From Streptomyces chattanoogensis (GTDB lineage: Bacteria; Actinomycetota; Actinomycetes; Streptomycetales; Streptomycetaceae), in contig NZ_LGKG01000090.1 of the NCBI RefSeq assembly GCF_001294335.1, positions 62,001 to 126,000 on the forward strand: DNA of 64,000 bases. The letters run 5' to 3'. The position numbers were made by a program, and so were the translations under genes. Position 1 is the first letter of the stretch. Each line of letters begins with the position of its first letter. Below the pieces are notes generated by a model. The model saw nothing but the letters and a program-made list of their open reading frames with translations, made no database searches and was not told where the DNA came from. This document shows positions 18,101 to 25,811 of the stretch, piece after piece.

Positions 18101-18779
18101 CGAAGAGGCCATGGCCGATGCTGCGGCCGATGATGACACCAGTTTCCTGGACATGCTCTCCGGTGCCGGCCACTTGGTCCTCGACGGCGTCGGCCTGATA
18201 CCGGGAGCCGGTGAGATCGCGGATCTGGCCAATGCAGGCTGGTACGGCCTTGAAGGCGACACCCTGAACTCCTCTCTCTCCCTGGCCGCCGCCGTTCCGG
18301 GCCTCGGCTGGGGAGCTACCGGATCCAAATGGGGTGTCAAGGCAGGCAGCGCGCTGGAAGCGTTCATCAAGGCAGAGAGGGCTGCCGGCAAGACGCCGCA
18401 CATCTGGGCCAGCAGCAGGAGGGCCGGGCATGCTCGGAATGCAGCGCAGCACTGGAGTCGACATAAGTCAGAGTTCCCGGAACTCAAGTCGGCAAGGGAA
18501 TATGTCGAACGCGCACATAAACTTCGCTCGGTCGTTGATGCTCCAAAGCCACCGAAGGGCTATCGGGTATGGGAGCGGCTGGACAAGAGCGGGAACGTGA
18601 ACGGGCATGTCGTGTACGACACGAAATCCAATACGCTTGCTTCGTACGATGGGAATGGACTACCCAAGACCATGAATAAGCCCGCACCGAAGAGTGATAG
18701 CAATCCGCGAGGATATGACTCTCATAGATTTCCGACCCTTGAGGATTACCTCAAGGCACAGGGGCAGCGGGAGCGTTAG
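15156..18779 (+). CDS. ALF-repeat polymorphic toxin with nuclease-like C-terminal domain
   Basis: A 1207-residue exported protein. The signal peptide is about 1-48 (LLLTLLPVALVAGLLGATPAMA). Short ALF repeats (EDxRVxxxxLIxxGGPxVxxAG pattern) run from about 70-250. A very long Ala-rich, probably coiled-coil stretch follows to about 620, a second ALF block to about 830, and a second Ala/Lys/Glu helix to about 960. A pre-toxin segment (GLIPGAGEIADLANAGWYG, about 1013) leads to the C-terminal toxin (about 1080-1207) with AAQHWSRHKSEFPEL, AREYVERAHKL and VVYDTKSNTLASYDGNG. This layout matches Barnase/EndoU/colicin-RelE-type ribonuclease toxins, though that fold is inferred. GC falls sharply at the toxin end. 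A TTG at 15185 after GAGGCGA is an alternative start. The next gene probably encodes immunity. Confidence 0.8.
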   Translation: MRRVTLRRRLRQNHCARKAYRAFRALLLTLLPVALVAGLLGATPAMADDDGGEGVTGPTVPATPRGKVVDLWRSGGPGLKAAAEGALTGSDAEVERFLAKVADFQAHEDNRVSALQIAGLGGRGVQKAARKALDGSAADLQAFLKDGWKLPLQEDQRVRVAQVIDAGGPGVRQAGNKALNGSADDVSKFLNAGQYTAREEDERVQVVQLIGVGGPAVRAAGRIALDGDANDIREFLNIGQHVARARDKETATVSQLARQATEAGRQAAAETVAAQEASTRAVNASKLAKEAARRARKLTAEAKGDAMNAAAAAKTAATAAGQAAAAAQQAIDAARAANNSARIASNAAAQAAAAAAGAAQAASRASNAAAAASSDAGKASDARKAAEGARVAAKAANDSSAASDQASIAADRAADAATAATSAGANADAAAAAAEEAGGLADQAGVSSAEARAAAASARRHAKEATRAANAASALARKAAAAARESRDFAKSAASHANRAAKAADEAAAHAGEAATAADESKKHAKAAQDAADVATAAVAKAKSTYKLARQVEAEELAARTNEAIEKAKDLTARDDQYKASQAAALKKAKELDAEAQKLAGEATKPGAGGKAVAEKARKVALAAMKVRGPWSQAAAAVALAGTDQQVSDYVVKGWKDSAQQDERARVENIALNSELATVRSAAEEALKGDSARISSFLSTGQYEVAEDDFRVAIARLISSGGPGVKKAGNAVLTSDSVEKYRQFLTTGQYIARHDDERVRAAQLVSSGGPEAKAAARIALESPPQVLHEFIKSGQYKAQRKDLLDTSHQLQINQLISSAESAAATAQKNAKLAKKASLEAKKVSKEAQEAARQAKEEADRAQKYAADADKSAKEAEASAAKAAESAKTARAAEADAKRAARAAEHSAARAAASAKAARGSADQAWASANEARVSATAAGKDAEAADKAAKGAFAAWVDQVRKEEEASRQEQERKDLAELQKFEEAMADAAADDDTSFLDMLSGAGHLVLDGVGLIPGAGEIADLANAGWYGLEGDTLNSSLSLAAAVPGLGWGATGSKWGVKAGSALEAFIKAERAAGKTPHIWASSRRAGHARNAAQHWSRHKSEFPELKSAREYVERAHKLRSVVDAPKPPKGYRVWERLDKSGNVNGHVVYDTKSNTLASYDGNGLPKTMNKPAPKSDSNPRGYDSHRFPTLEDYLKAQGQRER

Positions 18780-18808
18780 AAGATATGGAGTCGGACGGGA
18801 GAAGTGGG

Positions 18809-19096
18809 ATGGAACTGGGTCACGCCGAAGCTCCACCAGGGCCAGAGGAGGAATCCGTATGTCGCGTTTGCGGATATGACGACGGAGATCTCTTTTGGGA
18901 AGGTGGATGGCCTACCGCGATTATCTGTCCGTGCTGCGGCAACGAATCGGATGTCTCGGATGACAGCGTGCGAGGGATCCGAGAATATCGAGGATACTGG
19001 GTTGGGTGCGGAGCGGGGTGGACCTATCCCAGTAAGCGTCCGGTGGACTGGGACCTGCTGGAACAGGTTGCTAAAATCCCACCCGAATGGCGTTGA
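18809..19096 (+). CDS. CPCC-type cysteine-rich protein, candidate immunity protein for the ALF toxin
   Basis: ATG 18809 is chosen because GGAG lies seven bases upstream. ATG 18785, only five bases after the toxin stop, would add eight residues. The 95-residue protein has VCRVCGYDDGD near its start and ICPCCGNESD in the middle. That is two CxxC knuckles, likely a zinc-binding ribbon, followed by the aromatic motif GYWVGCGAGWTYPSKRPVDWDLL. This is the Cys-rich CPCC pattern found as a small partner gene in polymorphic-toxin loci. Its base composition matches the low-GC toxin end rather than the rest of the toxin gene, so the pair was probably acquired or swapped as a unit. It would bind and neutralise the toxin in the cytoplasm. 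Confidence 0.7.
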   Translation: MELGHAEAPPGPEEESVCRVCGYDDGDLFWEGGWPTAIICPCCGNESDVSDDSVRGIREYRGYWVGCGAGWTYPSKRPVDWDLLEQVAKIPPEWR

Positions 19097-19418
19097 GTAA
19101 CACCGCGGAGACTCCCGCCGAGCTGTGCATCCTTGGGTGAACGGCTCGACGGGCCCGGTGGGCCGTCAATTACGGACTTTTCATTCTGTCCATCGGTTGG
19201 AAGGAATCTCCGGCATGGGCGAACAAGAGTGAAGAGAGGAGTCGCGGTGCAGCGCGCCAACGGGCAGTGCGGCGCCGCTTTGGCTACTACCGGCGGTCGG
19301 CCATGCGTCCCCATCGGAGCCTCGGTGATCGAAGTCGCGCAGAAGCGGGTTCGGGGGTCCTGCACGGGCGCGTAACGGAACAACAAGGGGCCGCATCCGA
19401 TTTCTGCGCGCCCGCCCG
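19097..19418. other. Intergenic region after the toxin/immunity pair
   Basis: No gene is supported. An imperfect hairpin (GACGGGCCC ... GGGCCGTC, about 19150-19169) follows the candidate immunity gene and may end its transcript. Short reading frames on both strands lack recognisable motifs. Confidence 0.4.
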
Positions 19419-20291
19419 CTACCGCTCGGCCCCCTCGGGCAGCGTTGCCTCCTCGGGGCTGGCCATGTCCAGCAGCAGCATCGCGTCGTGGTCCGGGGTG
19501 CCTGGTGGCGCCTGGTACGTGACGAGGCGCTGGCCGTCCGTGCGGAAGATCGCCATCACCTCGTAGGTGAGGCACATCGAGCCGACCTCCGGGTGCTGGA
19601 AGTGCTTCTGGCCGCCGCCGCGCGCCCGTACGTCGTACCGCTCCCACAGCCGGGCGAACTCCGGGCTCTTCACCACGAGTTCACCGACGAGCTGGGCCAG
19701 CTCCGGCATGTCCGGGTCGGCGCCCGCCATCGCCCGCAGATGGGCCGCGCTGTGCGCCGCCATCTCCTCCCAGTCGCGGAACAGCCTGCGGCCCATGGGG
19801 TGCAGGAACATATAGCGGGTGACGTTGCGGCGCTCCGGCGGCCAGTCCGTGATGCCGGGGAAGAGGCGCAGGCCGGGCCGGTTGGCGGCCAGCAGGTCGT
19901 TGGTGCGGCTGACGATGTACGCCGGTGCGGGGCGCAGCGTCTCCAGCAGGCTGCGGACCGACTCCCGCACCGCGCGCGCCGGGCCCGGGCACGGCGCCGG
20001 CGCCTGGCCAGCGGCGAGCGCCACCAGATCGTGCAGCCGTTGCAGCGCATCGGCGGAGAGCCGGAGCACCTCGCCGAGCGCGGCGACGACGGCGGGTGAG
20101 GGCCGGGTCTCGCGGCCGCGCTCCAGCCGTGTGTAGTAGTCGACGCTGACCCCGGCCAGCGTCGCCAGCTCCTCGCGGCGCAGCCCCGGAGTGCGGCGGA
20201 TGCCTGTGCCGGCGGGCAGACCCACGTCCTGCGGGCGGATCCGGCCGCGGCGCGCGCGGAGGAAGCGGCCCAGTTCCGTACCTTCGCTCAT
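19419..20291 (-). CDS. XRE-family transcriptional regulator with MmyB-like ligand-binding domain
   Basis: The start at ATG 20291 gives 290 residues. Residues 5-75 hold a Cro/C1-type helix-turn-helix: LGRFLRARRGRIRP is the conserved lead-in and ELATLAGVSVDYYTRLERGR is the recognition part. The remainder (about 95-285) matches the MmyB-like ligand-binding domain, with TNDLLAANRPGLRLF and NVTRYMFLHPMGRRLF. Such proteins usually control a neighbouring gene for a short-chain dehydrogenase or exporter. Here the divergent neighbour is an MFS exporter 241 bases away, so it most likely represses that exporter and is relieved by an unknown ligand. Activity as a DNA-binding protein is well supported; the target is inferred. 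Confidence 0.85.
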   Translation of the reverse strand: MSEGTELGRFLRARRGRIRPQDVGLPAGTGIRRTPGLRREELATLAGVSVDYYTRLERGRETRPSPAVVAALGEVLRLSADALQRLHDLVALAAGQAPAPCPGPARAVRESVRSLLETLRPAPAYIVSRTNDLLAANRPGLRLFPGITDWPPERRNVTRYMFLHPMGRRLFRDWEEMAAHSAAHLRAMAGADPDMPELAQLVGELVVKSPEFARLWERYDVRARGGGQKHFQHPEVGSMCLTYEVMAIFRTDGQRLVTYQAPPGTPDHDAMLLLDMASPEEATLPEGAER

Positions 20292-20532
20292 CCGGCCATT
20301 GTCGCAAAGGGATATGCGCGCAGGGGGGCCGTAACAGGGCCAGGCACCGTGCTCCCCCGTACGGCTCGGTCTGGCGGGAGCCGCCCGCGCCGACCACGCT
20401 GTTTTCGTATCCGACGCCGAATTCGACATGCCACATCCGATGATCCGACGCCGGTTCCGTTTCCCTGGCCGACCCGTATCCGGCAGGGACGGCACAGTGC
20501 GAACAGTTGCGAACAGTGAGGAGCAGCGCACC

Positions 20533-21930
20533 ATGAGCGCGACGCAATCCGCGGCAGGCGCGGGAGTTGAGGCGAGGTCAGGTACCCGGGGTGAGCCGGG
20601 GCGGCCGGGCTCCGCCGCCGCGGCTCTGGCCGCCGCCGTTCTCGGCTTCTTCGTGATCACACTCGACGTCTCCGGCGTCAACATCGCGCTGCCTGCCGTG
20701 CGGGACGAACTCGGCGGCTCAATGTCCGGGATCCAGTGGGTCGCTGACGGCTACACGCTGATGTTCGCGGCGCTGATGCTCTCCGCCGGTGCACTCTCGG
20801 ACGCGGTGGGTGCGCGGCGCGCGTACGGCTGGGGGCTCGGCGTCTTCACCCTCGCCTCGCTGGCCTGCGGGGCGGCGCCGACGCTCGGGACGCTGATGGC
20901 GGCGCGCGTGGTGCAGGGGAGCGCGGCGGCAGCGATGGTGCCCGCCTCGCTGGCGCTGATCCGCCAGGCGTTTCCCGATCCGGCCGCGCGGGCGCGCGGC
21001 ATCGCCCTGTGGACGGTCGGCGGGGCGGTGGCCATCGCCGCGGGGCCCGTCCTGGGCGGGCTGCTCACCACGCAGTGGAGCTGGCGCGCCGTGTTCTGCC
21101 TCAACGCGCCTGCCGGGCTTGCCGGTTTCCTGGCCCTGCTGCGGGCGGCGCGCTCCCCGCGCCACCCTGCCGCGTTCGATCTGCCGGGACAGCTGACGGC
21201 GGTGTTCGCGCTGGCCGCACTGACCTTCGCCGTGATCGAGGGCGGGCACGACGGACTCACCGGCACCGTGCTGGCCGCGGCCGGGGTCGCGGTGTTCTCC
21301 GGGGCCGGTTTCGTGGCCGTCGAGGCACGGCGGCGCACGCCGATGCTGCCGCTGGAGCTGTTCCGGAGGCGTGGCGTCAGCGTGCCGGTCATCGCGGGCT
21401 TCGCCCTCAACGCTGCTTTCTACGGCGGGGTGTTCGTCCTGAGCCTCTTCTTCCAGGAGCAGCGGGGGCAGTCGGCGCTCTCGGCAGGGCTGATGTTCGT
21501 GCCGATGGCGGCGATCACCGCCGTCTTCAATTACCTCTCGCCCCGGGCGGTCGCCCGCTACGGCTCGCGGACGGTGGTCGTCGTAGGACTGCTGACCGGT
21601 GCGCTGGGCTGCGGCGGGCTGCTCACCGTCGACACGGGCACGCCCGCGTGGCCGACCGCCCTGCTGATGATCCCGCTGGGCGTCGGCGGCTCCCTGGCCA
21701 TGCCGGCACTGACCTCCCTGATGCTCGACAGCGTCGCCGCCGAGCGCGCCGGCACGGCAGCGGCGCTGCTCAACACCAGCCGTCAGACGGGCGGAGCGCT
21801 CAGCATCGCCGTCTTCGGTGCGCTCCTCGCGGGGGGCTTCGCACCGGGGATGCAGGAGAGCCTGCTGCTCGCCGCCTGCCTGCTGGCGGCCACGGCGCTG
21901 GGCGCGGCGGCACTGCTGCCACGGCGGTGA
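20533..21930 (+). CDS. DHA2-type MFS transporter (drug efflux)
   Basis: The start at ATG 20533 has GAGGAGC eight bases upstream and gives 465 residues with about 14 membrane helices. Family signatures include LDVSGVNIALPAVRDEL in helix 1, WVADGYTLMFAALML in helix 2, and the motif-A loop GALSDAVGARRAYGW. Motif C is present as WTVGGAVAIAAGPVLGGLL. This is the proton-coupled drug/antibiotic exporter class (EmrB/QacA-like). It is divergent from the XRE/MmyB-type regulator at 19419-20291, which probably controls it. The substrate cannot be read from sequence. Confidence 0.85.
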   Translation: MSATQSAAGAGVEARSGTRGEPGRPGSAAAALAAAVLGFFVITLDVSGVNIALPAVRDELGGSMSGIQWVADGYTLMFAALMLSAGALSDAVGARRAYGWGLGVFTLASLACGAAPTLGTLMAARVVQGSAAAAMVPASLALIRQAFPDPAARARGIALWTVGGAVAIAAGPVLGGLLTTQWSWRAVFCLNAPAGLAGFLALLRAARSPRHPAAFDLPGQLTAVFALAALTFAVIEGGHDGLTGTVLAAAGVAVFSGAGFVAVEARRRTPMLPLELFRRRGVSVPVIAGFALNAAFYGGVFVLSLFFQEQRGQSALSAGLMFVPMAAITAVFNYLSPRAVARYGSRTVVVVGLLTGALGCGGLLTVDTGTPAWPTALLMIPLGVGGSLAMPALTSLMLDSVAAERAGTAAALLNTSRQTGGALSIAVFGALLAGGFAPGMQESLLLAACLLAATALGAAALLPRR

Positions 21931-22383
21931 GGGGCGCGGCGGTGGTCGCAGCAGGAGCCCGGCGGGACGCCAAAACCCGGTGGGGCTGTGACAACCGTCA
22001 CCCCGGCCTCCGGTATTAATGGTGCCGCATAGTAGATTGCGCGCCATCGGCATATGAGATTTGTCCGTACTGACACGGATATACCCCGCACCGGAATGCG
22101 GATGCCCGGGCCGTCCGGTCCTCCCACCCACCTCTTAAGCGAAGAGGGACTTCTGACGGGAAAACAGAATTCCCGGGATCTTCGGAGTCGCCGCAGCACG
22201 CCTGCACGCCCATTTCAAGAGCCTCGGAAACTACTAAGTGGGGTAGTGAGTGACCTCATTGCCCCGCATGCGCAGAGGTCCTAAGAATGGCGGCCCGAAA
22301 GGCGTCTTCGCAGCTCAGGCGCAGGGTCTGTGCAGAGCCTGCCGCACCGGGGGCGCTCCGCGCCCACCCGAGCGAGGTCACGA
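21931..22383. other. Long intergenic region upstream of the CAP-domain gene
   Basis: No gene found in 453 bases. The part from about 22010 to 22260 is less GC-rich than average and probably carries the promoter and leader of the CAP gene. I looked for a riboswitch-like conserved core and did not recognise one. Confidence 0.35.
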
Positions 22384-23019
22384 ATGACGAAGCACCGCAG
22401 GAAGACGCACCACCGGAAGATAATCATCGCTGCCGTCGCCGTCGGCGCCGTGGGTGTGCCTTCCGTCGCCATGGCCTGCATGGACGGCTCGCAGGAGTAC
22501 TGGGGCCGGCATCACCGCCATGGGGGTGCGTCCTACGATCACTGGCGGACGGGGGCCCACCACCGGGGCCCGGCGTCGACCACCCACGCGCCGCAGACAC
22601 CCACCGCATCCCCGAGCGCTTCGAAATCGGCCGCCCCGGCGTCCGGCGCTTCGGCCCGCGTGGTGGAACTCGTCAACAACGAGCGCAGCAAGGCCGGATG
22701 CGCACCGCTGGTCGTGAATGCGAAGCTGACAAAGGCCGCTCAGGCCCACAGCAAGGACATGGCGGATCACCGGAACATGTCCCACACGGGCTCCGACGGG
22801 TCGTCGCCGGGCGACCGGATCACACGCGCCGGCTATGACTGGAGCTCCTACGGCGAAAATGTCGCCTACGGTTATGCCACTCCCGAAAGCGTGATGAAGG
22901 GCTGGATGTCCAGCCCGGGGCACAAGCGCAACATCCTCGACTGCTCCTTCAAGGAGATCGGCGTCGGCCTGGCGCAGCCCGGCAATTACTGGACCCAGGA
23001 CTTCGGCGCAGCCCGATAG
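22384..23019 (+). CDS. Secreted CAP-domain (SCP-like) protein
   Basis: The start at ATG 22384 gives 211 residues. A basic His/Arg/Lys-rich n-region (TKHRRKTHHRK) precedes a hydrophobic core (IIIAAVAVGAVGVPSVAMA) typical of a Tat/Sec signal. A disordered His/Gly- and Pro/Ser/Thr-rich linker runs to about 95. The CAP domain (about 97-211) shows VVELVNNERSKAGCAPL, SKDMADHRNMSHTG with the conserved His, GENVAYGYATPESVMKGWM with the conserved Glu, and SPGHKRNILD with the second His. Bacterial CAP proteins are extracellular and their activity is mostly undefined. The gene ends 135 bases before a strong hairpin and appears monocistronic. Confidence 0.85.
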   Translation: MTKHRRKTHHRKIIIAAVAVGAVGVPSVAMACMDGSQEYWGRHHRHGGASYDHWRTGAHHRGPASTTHAPQTPTASPSASKSAAPASGASARVVELVNNERSKAGCAPLVVNAKLTKAAQAHSKDMADHRNMSHTGSDGSSPGDRITRAGYDWSSYGENVAYGYATPESVMKGWMSSPGHKRNILDCSFKEIGVGLAQPGNYWTQDFGAAR

Positions 23020-23066
23020 CGGGCACGAGGCGTCGGCCACCGCGTCCCTCGCCACGGTCCCGGTTC

Positions 23067-23108
23067 CGATGCTTCGGTTGTGACGCTTCGGTTGTGATGC
23101 TTCGGTTC
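23067..23108 (+). repeat. Three tandem 14-bp repeats after the CAP gene
   Basis: The units CGATGCTTCGGTTG, TGACGCTTCGGTTG and TGATGCTTCGGTTC lie end to end, followed by a partial TGATGC. They are non-coding and close to the CAP-gene terminator. Confidence 0.75.
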
Positions 23109-23153
23109 TGATGCCGGCCGCCGGTGAGCGCACCGGTGACCTCAAGATCACGG

Positions 23154-23182
23154 AAGGCCCCACCGCCGCATGGTGGGGCCTT
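23154..23182 (+). terminator. Hairpin terminator of the CAP gene
   Basis: AAGGCCCCACC (23154-23164) pairs perfectly with GGTGGGGCCTT (23172-23182) around a 7-base loop. It lies between the CAP and GPP34 genes. Confidence 0.85.
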
Positions 23183-23327
23183 CTGCCGGATGCAGCGGTC
23201 GGCGTCACTCCGTAAGCTCGTATACGGGAGTGCCCGCTCGACGGGCAGCCTGAGGCGCCGATGTGTGACGTCCCCACCAGCTGCTCAGTGATGCATCGTC
23301 CCTGATGCCCCTGACGTGGAGTCCTTC

Positions 23328-23945
23328 ATGACCACACCGCGGGACCTGCTGATCGCCGCCATGGACATGGCACCCAGTCGCCCTCTTGGGCAGGGCGACC
23401 TCGCGCTTGCGCTCGCCGGAGCCGAGCTGATCGATCTCCTGAACGCGCAGGCCGTCGGTCTGGACGGCGACCGCATCGTGCCGGGCTATCGGCCCGCAAT
23501 AGCCGATCACCTCTTGGACGAGGCCGCGTCGTCGCTCGTCCGCCAGGTGCCGTACGAGTCGGTCGACGACTGGCTGTGGCGCAGAGGCCGCGGCCTGTCC
23601 ACGGCCTATGTGGCCGCCCTCGAGGCGGAAGGACAGCTCACTCGGCAGAGCCGCCGCGGCTGGATGCCTTTCCGGGCCGGTGACCTGGTGCTGGCCGAAA
23701 CTCCCGCCCGCCGCGAGGCGGCGAACCGCTGGATGTCGGATGAGCCCGTCCTTGCCGCGCTTGCGGTGGCCGTCGGGATCCGCGACGAGCAGACCGGAGA
23801 GGACGGGGCGGACGTGGCCGACGATGCGGTGGTCACCGTGCTCGCCGCCCTCAATGACGCGTTGAGCCGCCTGGAGTTCGAACGGCAACGGCGAGCCATC
23901 GACGAGGAGGCCTTCAGCAACATCTGGCGGGGCAACAGCGATTGA
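23328..23945 (+). CDS. GPP34 (GOLPH3-like) phosphoprotein family protein
   Basis: ATG 23328 is used because GGAG lies six bases upstream; a GTG at 23316 is also in frame. The 205-residue protein is soluble and mostly helical. TPRDLLIAAMD, then LALALAGAELIDLL, VPYESVDDWLWRRGRGL and a C-terminal VLAALNDALSRLEFERQRRAI are typical of actinobacterial GPP34-domain proteins. These are relatives of the Golgi phosphoprotein 3 that binds phosphatidylinositol-4-phosphate in eukaryotes. The bacterial role is unknown; many genomes hold several copies. It stands alone between a terminator and a degraded region. Confidence 0.85.
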   Translation: MTTPRDLLIAAMDMAPSRPLGQGDLALALAGAELIDLLNAQAVGLDGDRIVPGYRPAIADHLLDEAASSLVRQVPYESVDDWLWRRGRGLSTAYVAALEAEGQLTRQSRRGWMPFRAGDLVLAETPARREAANRWMSDEPVLAALAVAVGIRDEQTGEDGADVADDAVVTVLAALNDALSRLEFERQRRAIDEEAFSNIWRGNSD

Positions 23946-23959
23946 CGGCCGCACATCGT

Positions 23960-23995
23960 GTGCGGGTGCCTGTGCGGGTGCCTGTGCGGGTGCCT
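23960..23995 (+). repeat. Three perfect 12-bp tandem repeats
   Basis: GTGCGGGTGCCT is repeated three times without mismatch, just after the GPP34 stop codon and before the degraded hydrolase region. Confidence 0.9.
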
Positions 23996-24042
23996 GGGGT
24001 GGCGAGGCGAGTCCTCCTCAGCCGTCGAGCAGCCGCCATGCG

Positions 24043-24538
24043 GTGAGGGCGAGCCTGGCGCGTAGCAGGCCGGTGGGTGGGGTGAGTTCGGCGGGCTCGC
24101 AGTCGCAGCGGCCCTGCGGGCACGCGACCAGCACGGACCCGCGATCCGCTGCCAACTCCTCCACCAGCCCGAACTCGACGACCGGCAACAGACCTGGTCG
24201 GCACGCCACTTCACCGACACCCCCTGGTTCAACCGCGACAAGGTCACCGCGTCGTGGCGGCACTACCTCGGCTCCCAGCCGCCACCCCATACGCCGCCCC
24301 CGCACGGGCCACCGACCTGACCGGCCTGCCACCCGCCTATATCGCCACCGCAGAACTCTGCCCCAATCGCGACGAAGACCTCACCTACGCACAGCGCCTG
24401 CTCGGGGCCGGCGTCTCCGTCGAACTGCACCAATGGCCCGGCACCTTCCACGGCTCACACGCCATTCTGTCCGCCGACGTCTCCCAGCGACAGATCACTG
24501 AACTCGCCGCGGCCCTGCGTCGCGCCCTGGCCGAGTGA
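24043..24538 (+). pseudogene. Alpha/beta-hydrolase (esterase/lipase) remnant with frameshifts
   Basis: Three frames together read as the C-terminal half of a hormone-sensitive-lipase-type esterase. First PVGGVSSAG, near the nucleophile-elbow position (about 24085). Then, in a second frame, LAVAAALRARDQHGPAIRCQ and FTDTPWFNRDKVTASWRHYLG (to about 24280). Then, in a third frame, ATDLTGLPPAYIATAELCPN and WPGTFHGSHAI with the catalytic His, ending at TGA 24536-24538. At least two frameshifts, and absence of the N-terminal half, make this non-functional. The C-terminal frame alone could be misread as a 94-residue gene. It lies in a decayed stretch with a cupin remnant just downstream. Confidence 0.75.
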
Positions 24539-24600
24539 GGTGGTCGGCCAGGCCGACCACCTCCTTGCCACGCCCCCCTGATGAAAGACCATTCCTCCTG

Positions 24601-24930
24601 CTCCTGCTCCTGCTCCTCTTCGGGTCCTTTGTCCACCTGCGTCAAGATGGCCAGGTGCGCGCTGAGCAGCCGGTGTTCGACCCCGGGCGGGACGGCTGGC
24701 AGTTGATGGCTTTCCATGTGGAGACCGACGCCGTCCTCCACGCCGACCTCCACGCCGACCATGGGGAAGTGCACCCCGACGCGGACGAATTCGTCTCCTG
24801 CCTCACCGGCGGGATACGCCTCTACCTCCGCCCGGAGCGGCCGGGATGAACGTCACCCTGCCGCGTGGCAGCCGCCTGGAGAAGCGGACCGAAGCCCAGG
24901 TCGGGGCCGACCGCCTGGCGTGTTTCCGGC
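24601..24930 (+). pseudogene. Cupin-domain protein remnant, frameshifted
   Basis: One frame reads WQLMAFHVETDAVLHADLHA, then HPDADEFVSCLTGGIRLYL and stops at 24847-24849. The continuation VTLPRGSRLEKRTEAQVGAD is in the next frame. Together they resemble a small cupin (metal-site-like His and Glu, then the TLPRG turn of the second cupin motif), so one frameshift near 24845 seems to break it. The N-terminal part is replaced by a CTCCTG repeat that reads as poly-Leu. The remnant directly follows the esterase remnant. The assignment is tentative because the family is diverse. Confidence 0.5.
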
Positions 24931-25085
24931 CTTGGCGGCGGTCTGATGCAACCCGTGATCGATGCCCGGTGTTCTTTGAGATGAGTGCGAGAGGAGCCGG
25001 GAGAGCCCGGAGGGCCCGCAGAGCTGGGCGGCTTCCGGGGCCGAAAGGCAGGTCTCGCCGACGGAAGGGTAAGGAACGTTCTCTC

Positions 25086-25784
25086 ATGATCAACGGCTCT
25101 CCCGAAGGACCACAGCCGCAGCCCTCGCCCGCGGTGCTGCAAGCGGCACTCTTCGACCTCGACGGGACGCTCATCGCCACCGAACACCGCAGCCGTGCCG
25201 CCTGGACCCGGCTCTTCGAGGCCCATGGCCTGGTCGTCGACGATGCGCTGCTCGCCACCTTCGTCGGGCGGCGCGGTCAGGAGGCCCTGGCCGATCATGT
25301 CCACCGCTTCCCCGGAAGCACGGTCGAGGAGCTCTTCGCCGAGGCCGTCGGATATCTCAACGGCCCTGGCATACCACCCCCTTACGCCGTGCAGGGAGCC
25401 GAGGCACTGCTGAAGAGGCTGCACACCGAGGGGATACCGATGGCGGTGGTCACTTCAGGGCTGCGGGAGCACGCGCAAGCACTGCTCGAGCTGGTGGGCG
25501 GCCCGCAGCTCTTCGCCGCGATGATCACCGCCGAGGACGTGAGCCGGGGCAAGCCGGACCCGGAAGGCTATCTGGCGGGGTGTGCGGCGCTGGGGGTCGA
25601 GCCCGGACGTGCGGTGGCGTTCGAGGACGCACCCGCCGGCGTGGCGGCCGCACAGGCAGCCGGGATGGCCTGTGTGGGCCTGACGACGACGCACACCCGC
25701 TCCGACCTGCGGGCCGCGGATCTCGTGGTGCCCGACCTCACCACGGTCGGCTGGCCACCGGTTCCGCTCAACGCCATCGCCTGA
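25086..25784 (+). CDS. HAD-IA family hydrolase (beta-phosphoglucomutase-like)
   Basis: The start at ATG 25086 (AAGGA 11 bases upstream) gives 232 residues; upstream in-frame sequence is the cupin remnant. Motif I is ALFDLDGTL with Asp24 and Asp26. Motif II is VVTSGL, and motif III/IV is SRGKPDPEGYL with VAFEDAPAGVAAA. The cap domain lies between about 35 and 105. This is the phosphatase/phosphomutase group of haloacid dehalogenase-like enzymes, cytoplasmic and Mg2+-dependent. The substrate is probably a sugar phosphate or small phosphomonoester, but this cannot be fixed from sequence. An MFS gene starts 28 bases downstream and is likely co-transcribed. Confidence 0.85.
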   Translation: MINGSPEGPQPQPSPAVLQAALFDLDGTLIATEHRSRAAWTRLFEAHGLVVDDALLATFVGRRGQEALADHVHRFPGSTVEELFAEAVGYLNGPGIPPPYAVQGAEALLKRLHTEGIPMAVVTSGLREHAQALLELVGGPQLFAAMITAEDVSRGKPDPEGYLAGCAALGVEPGRAVAFEDAPAGVAAAQAAGMACVGLTTTHTRSDLRAADLVVPDLTTVGWPPVPLNAIA

Positions 25785-25811
25785 CGCACTCTCACAAGGA
25801 CTGGCCTCACC

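Noticed and set aside
19097..19418. Small gene on either strand after the immunity gene
   Set aside because: Short frames here lack motifs and overlap each other; no ribosome site decides for one of them.
20719..22131. Antisense open frame opposite the DHA2 exporter
   Set aside because: Gln/Arg/His-rich composition is typical of an antisense shadow; no motif or ribosome site.
21931..22383. Possible riboswitch upstream of the CAP-domain gene
   Set aside because: Such leaders occur before wall-related genes in Streptomyces, but I could not recognise a conserved core here.
24254..24538. 94-residue gene encoding an esterase C-terminus
   Set aside because: It is only the last frame of a frameshifted alpha/beta-hydrolase; upstream frames carry the rest of the remnant.
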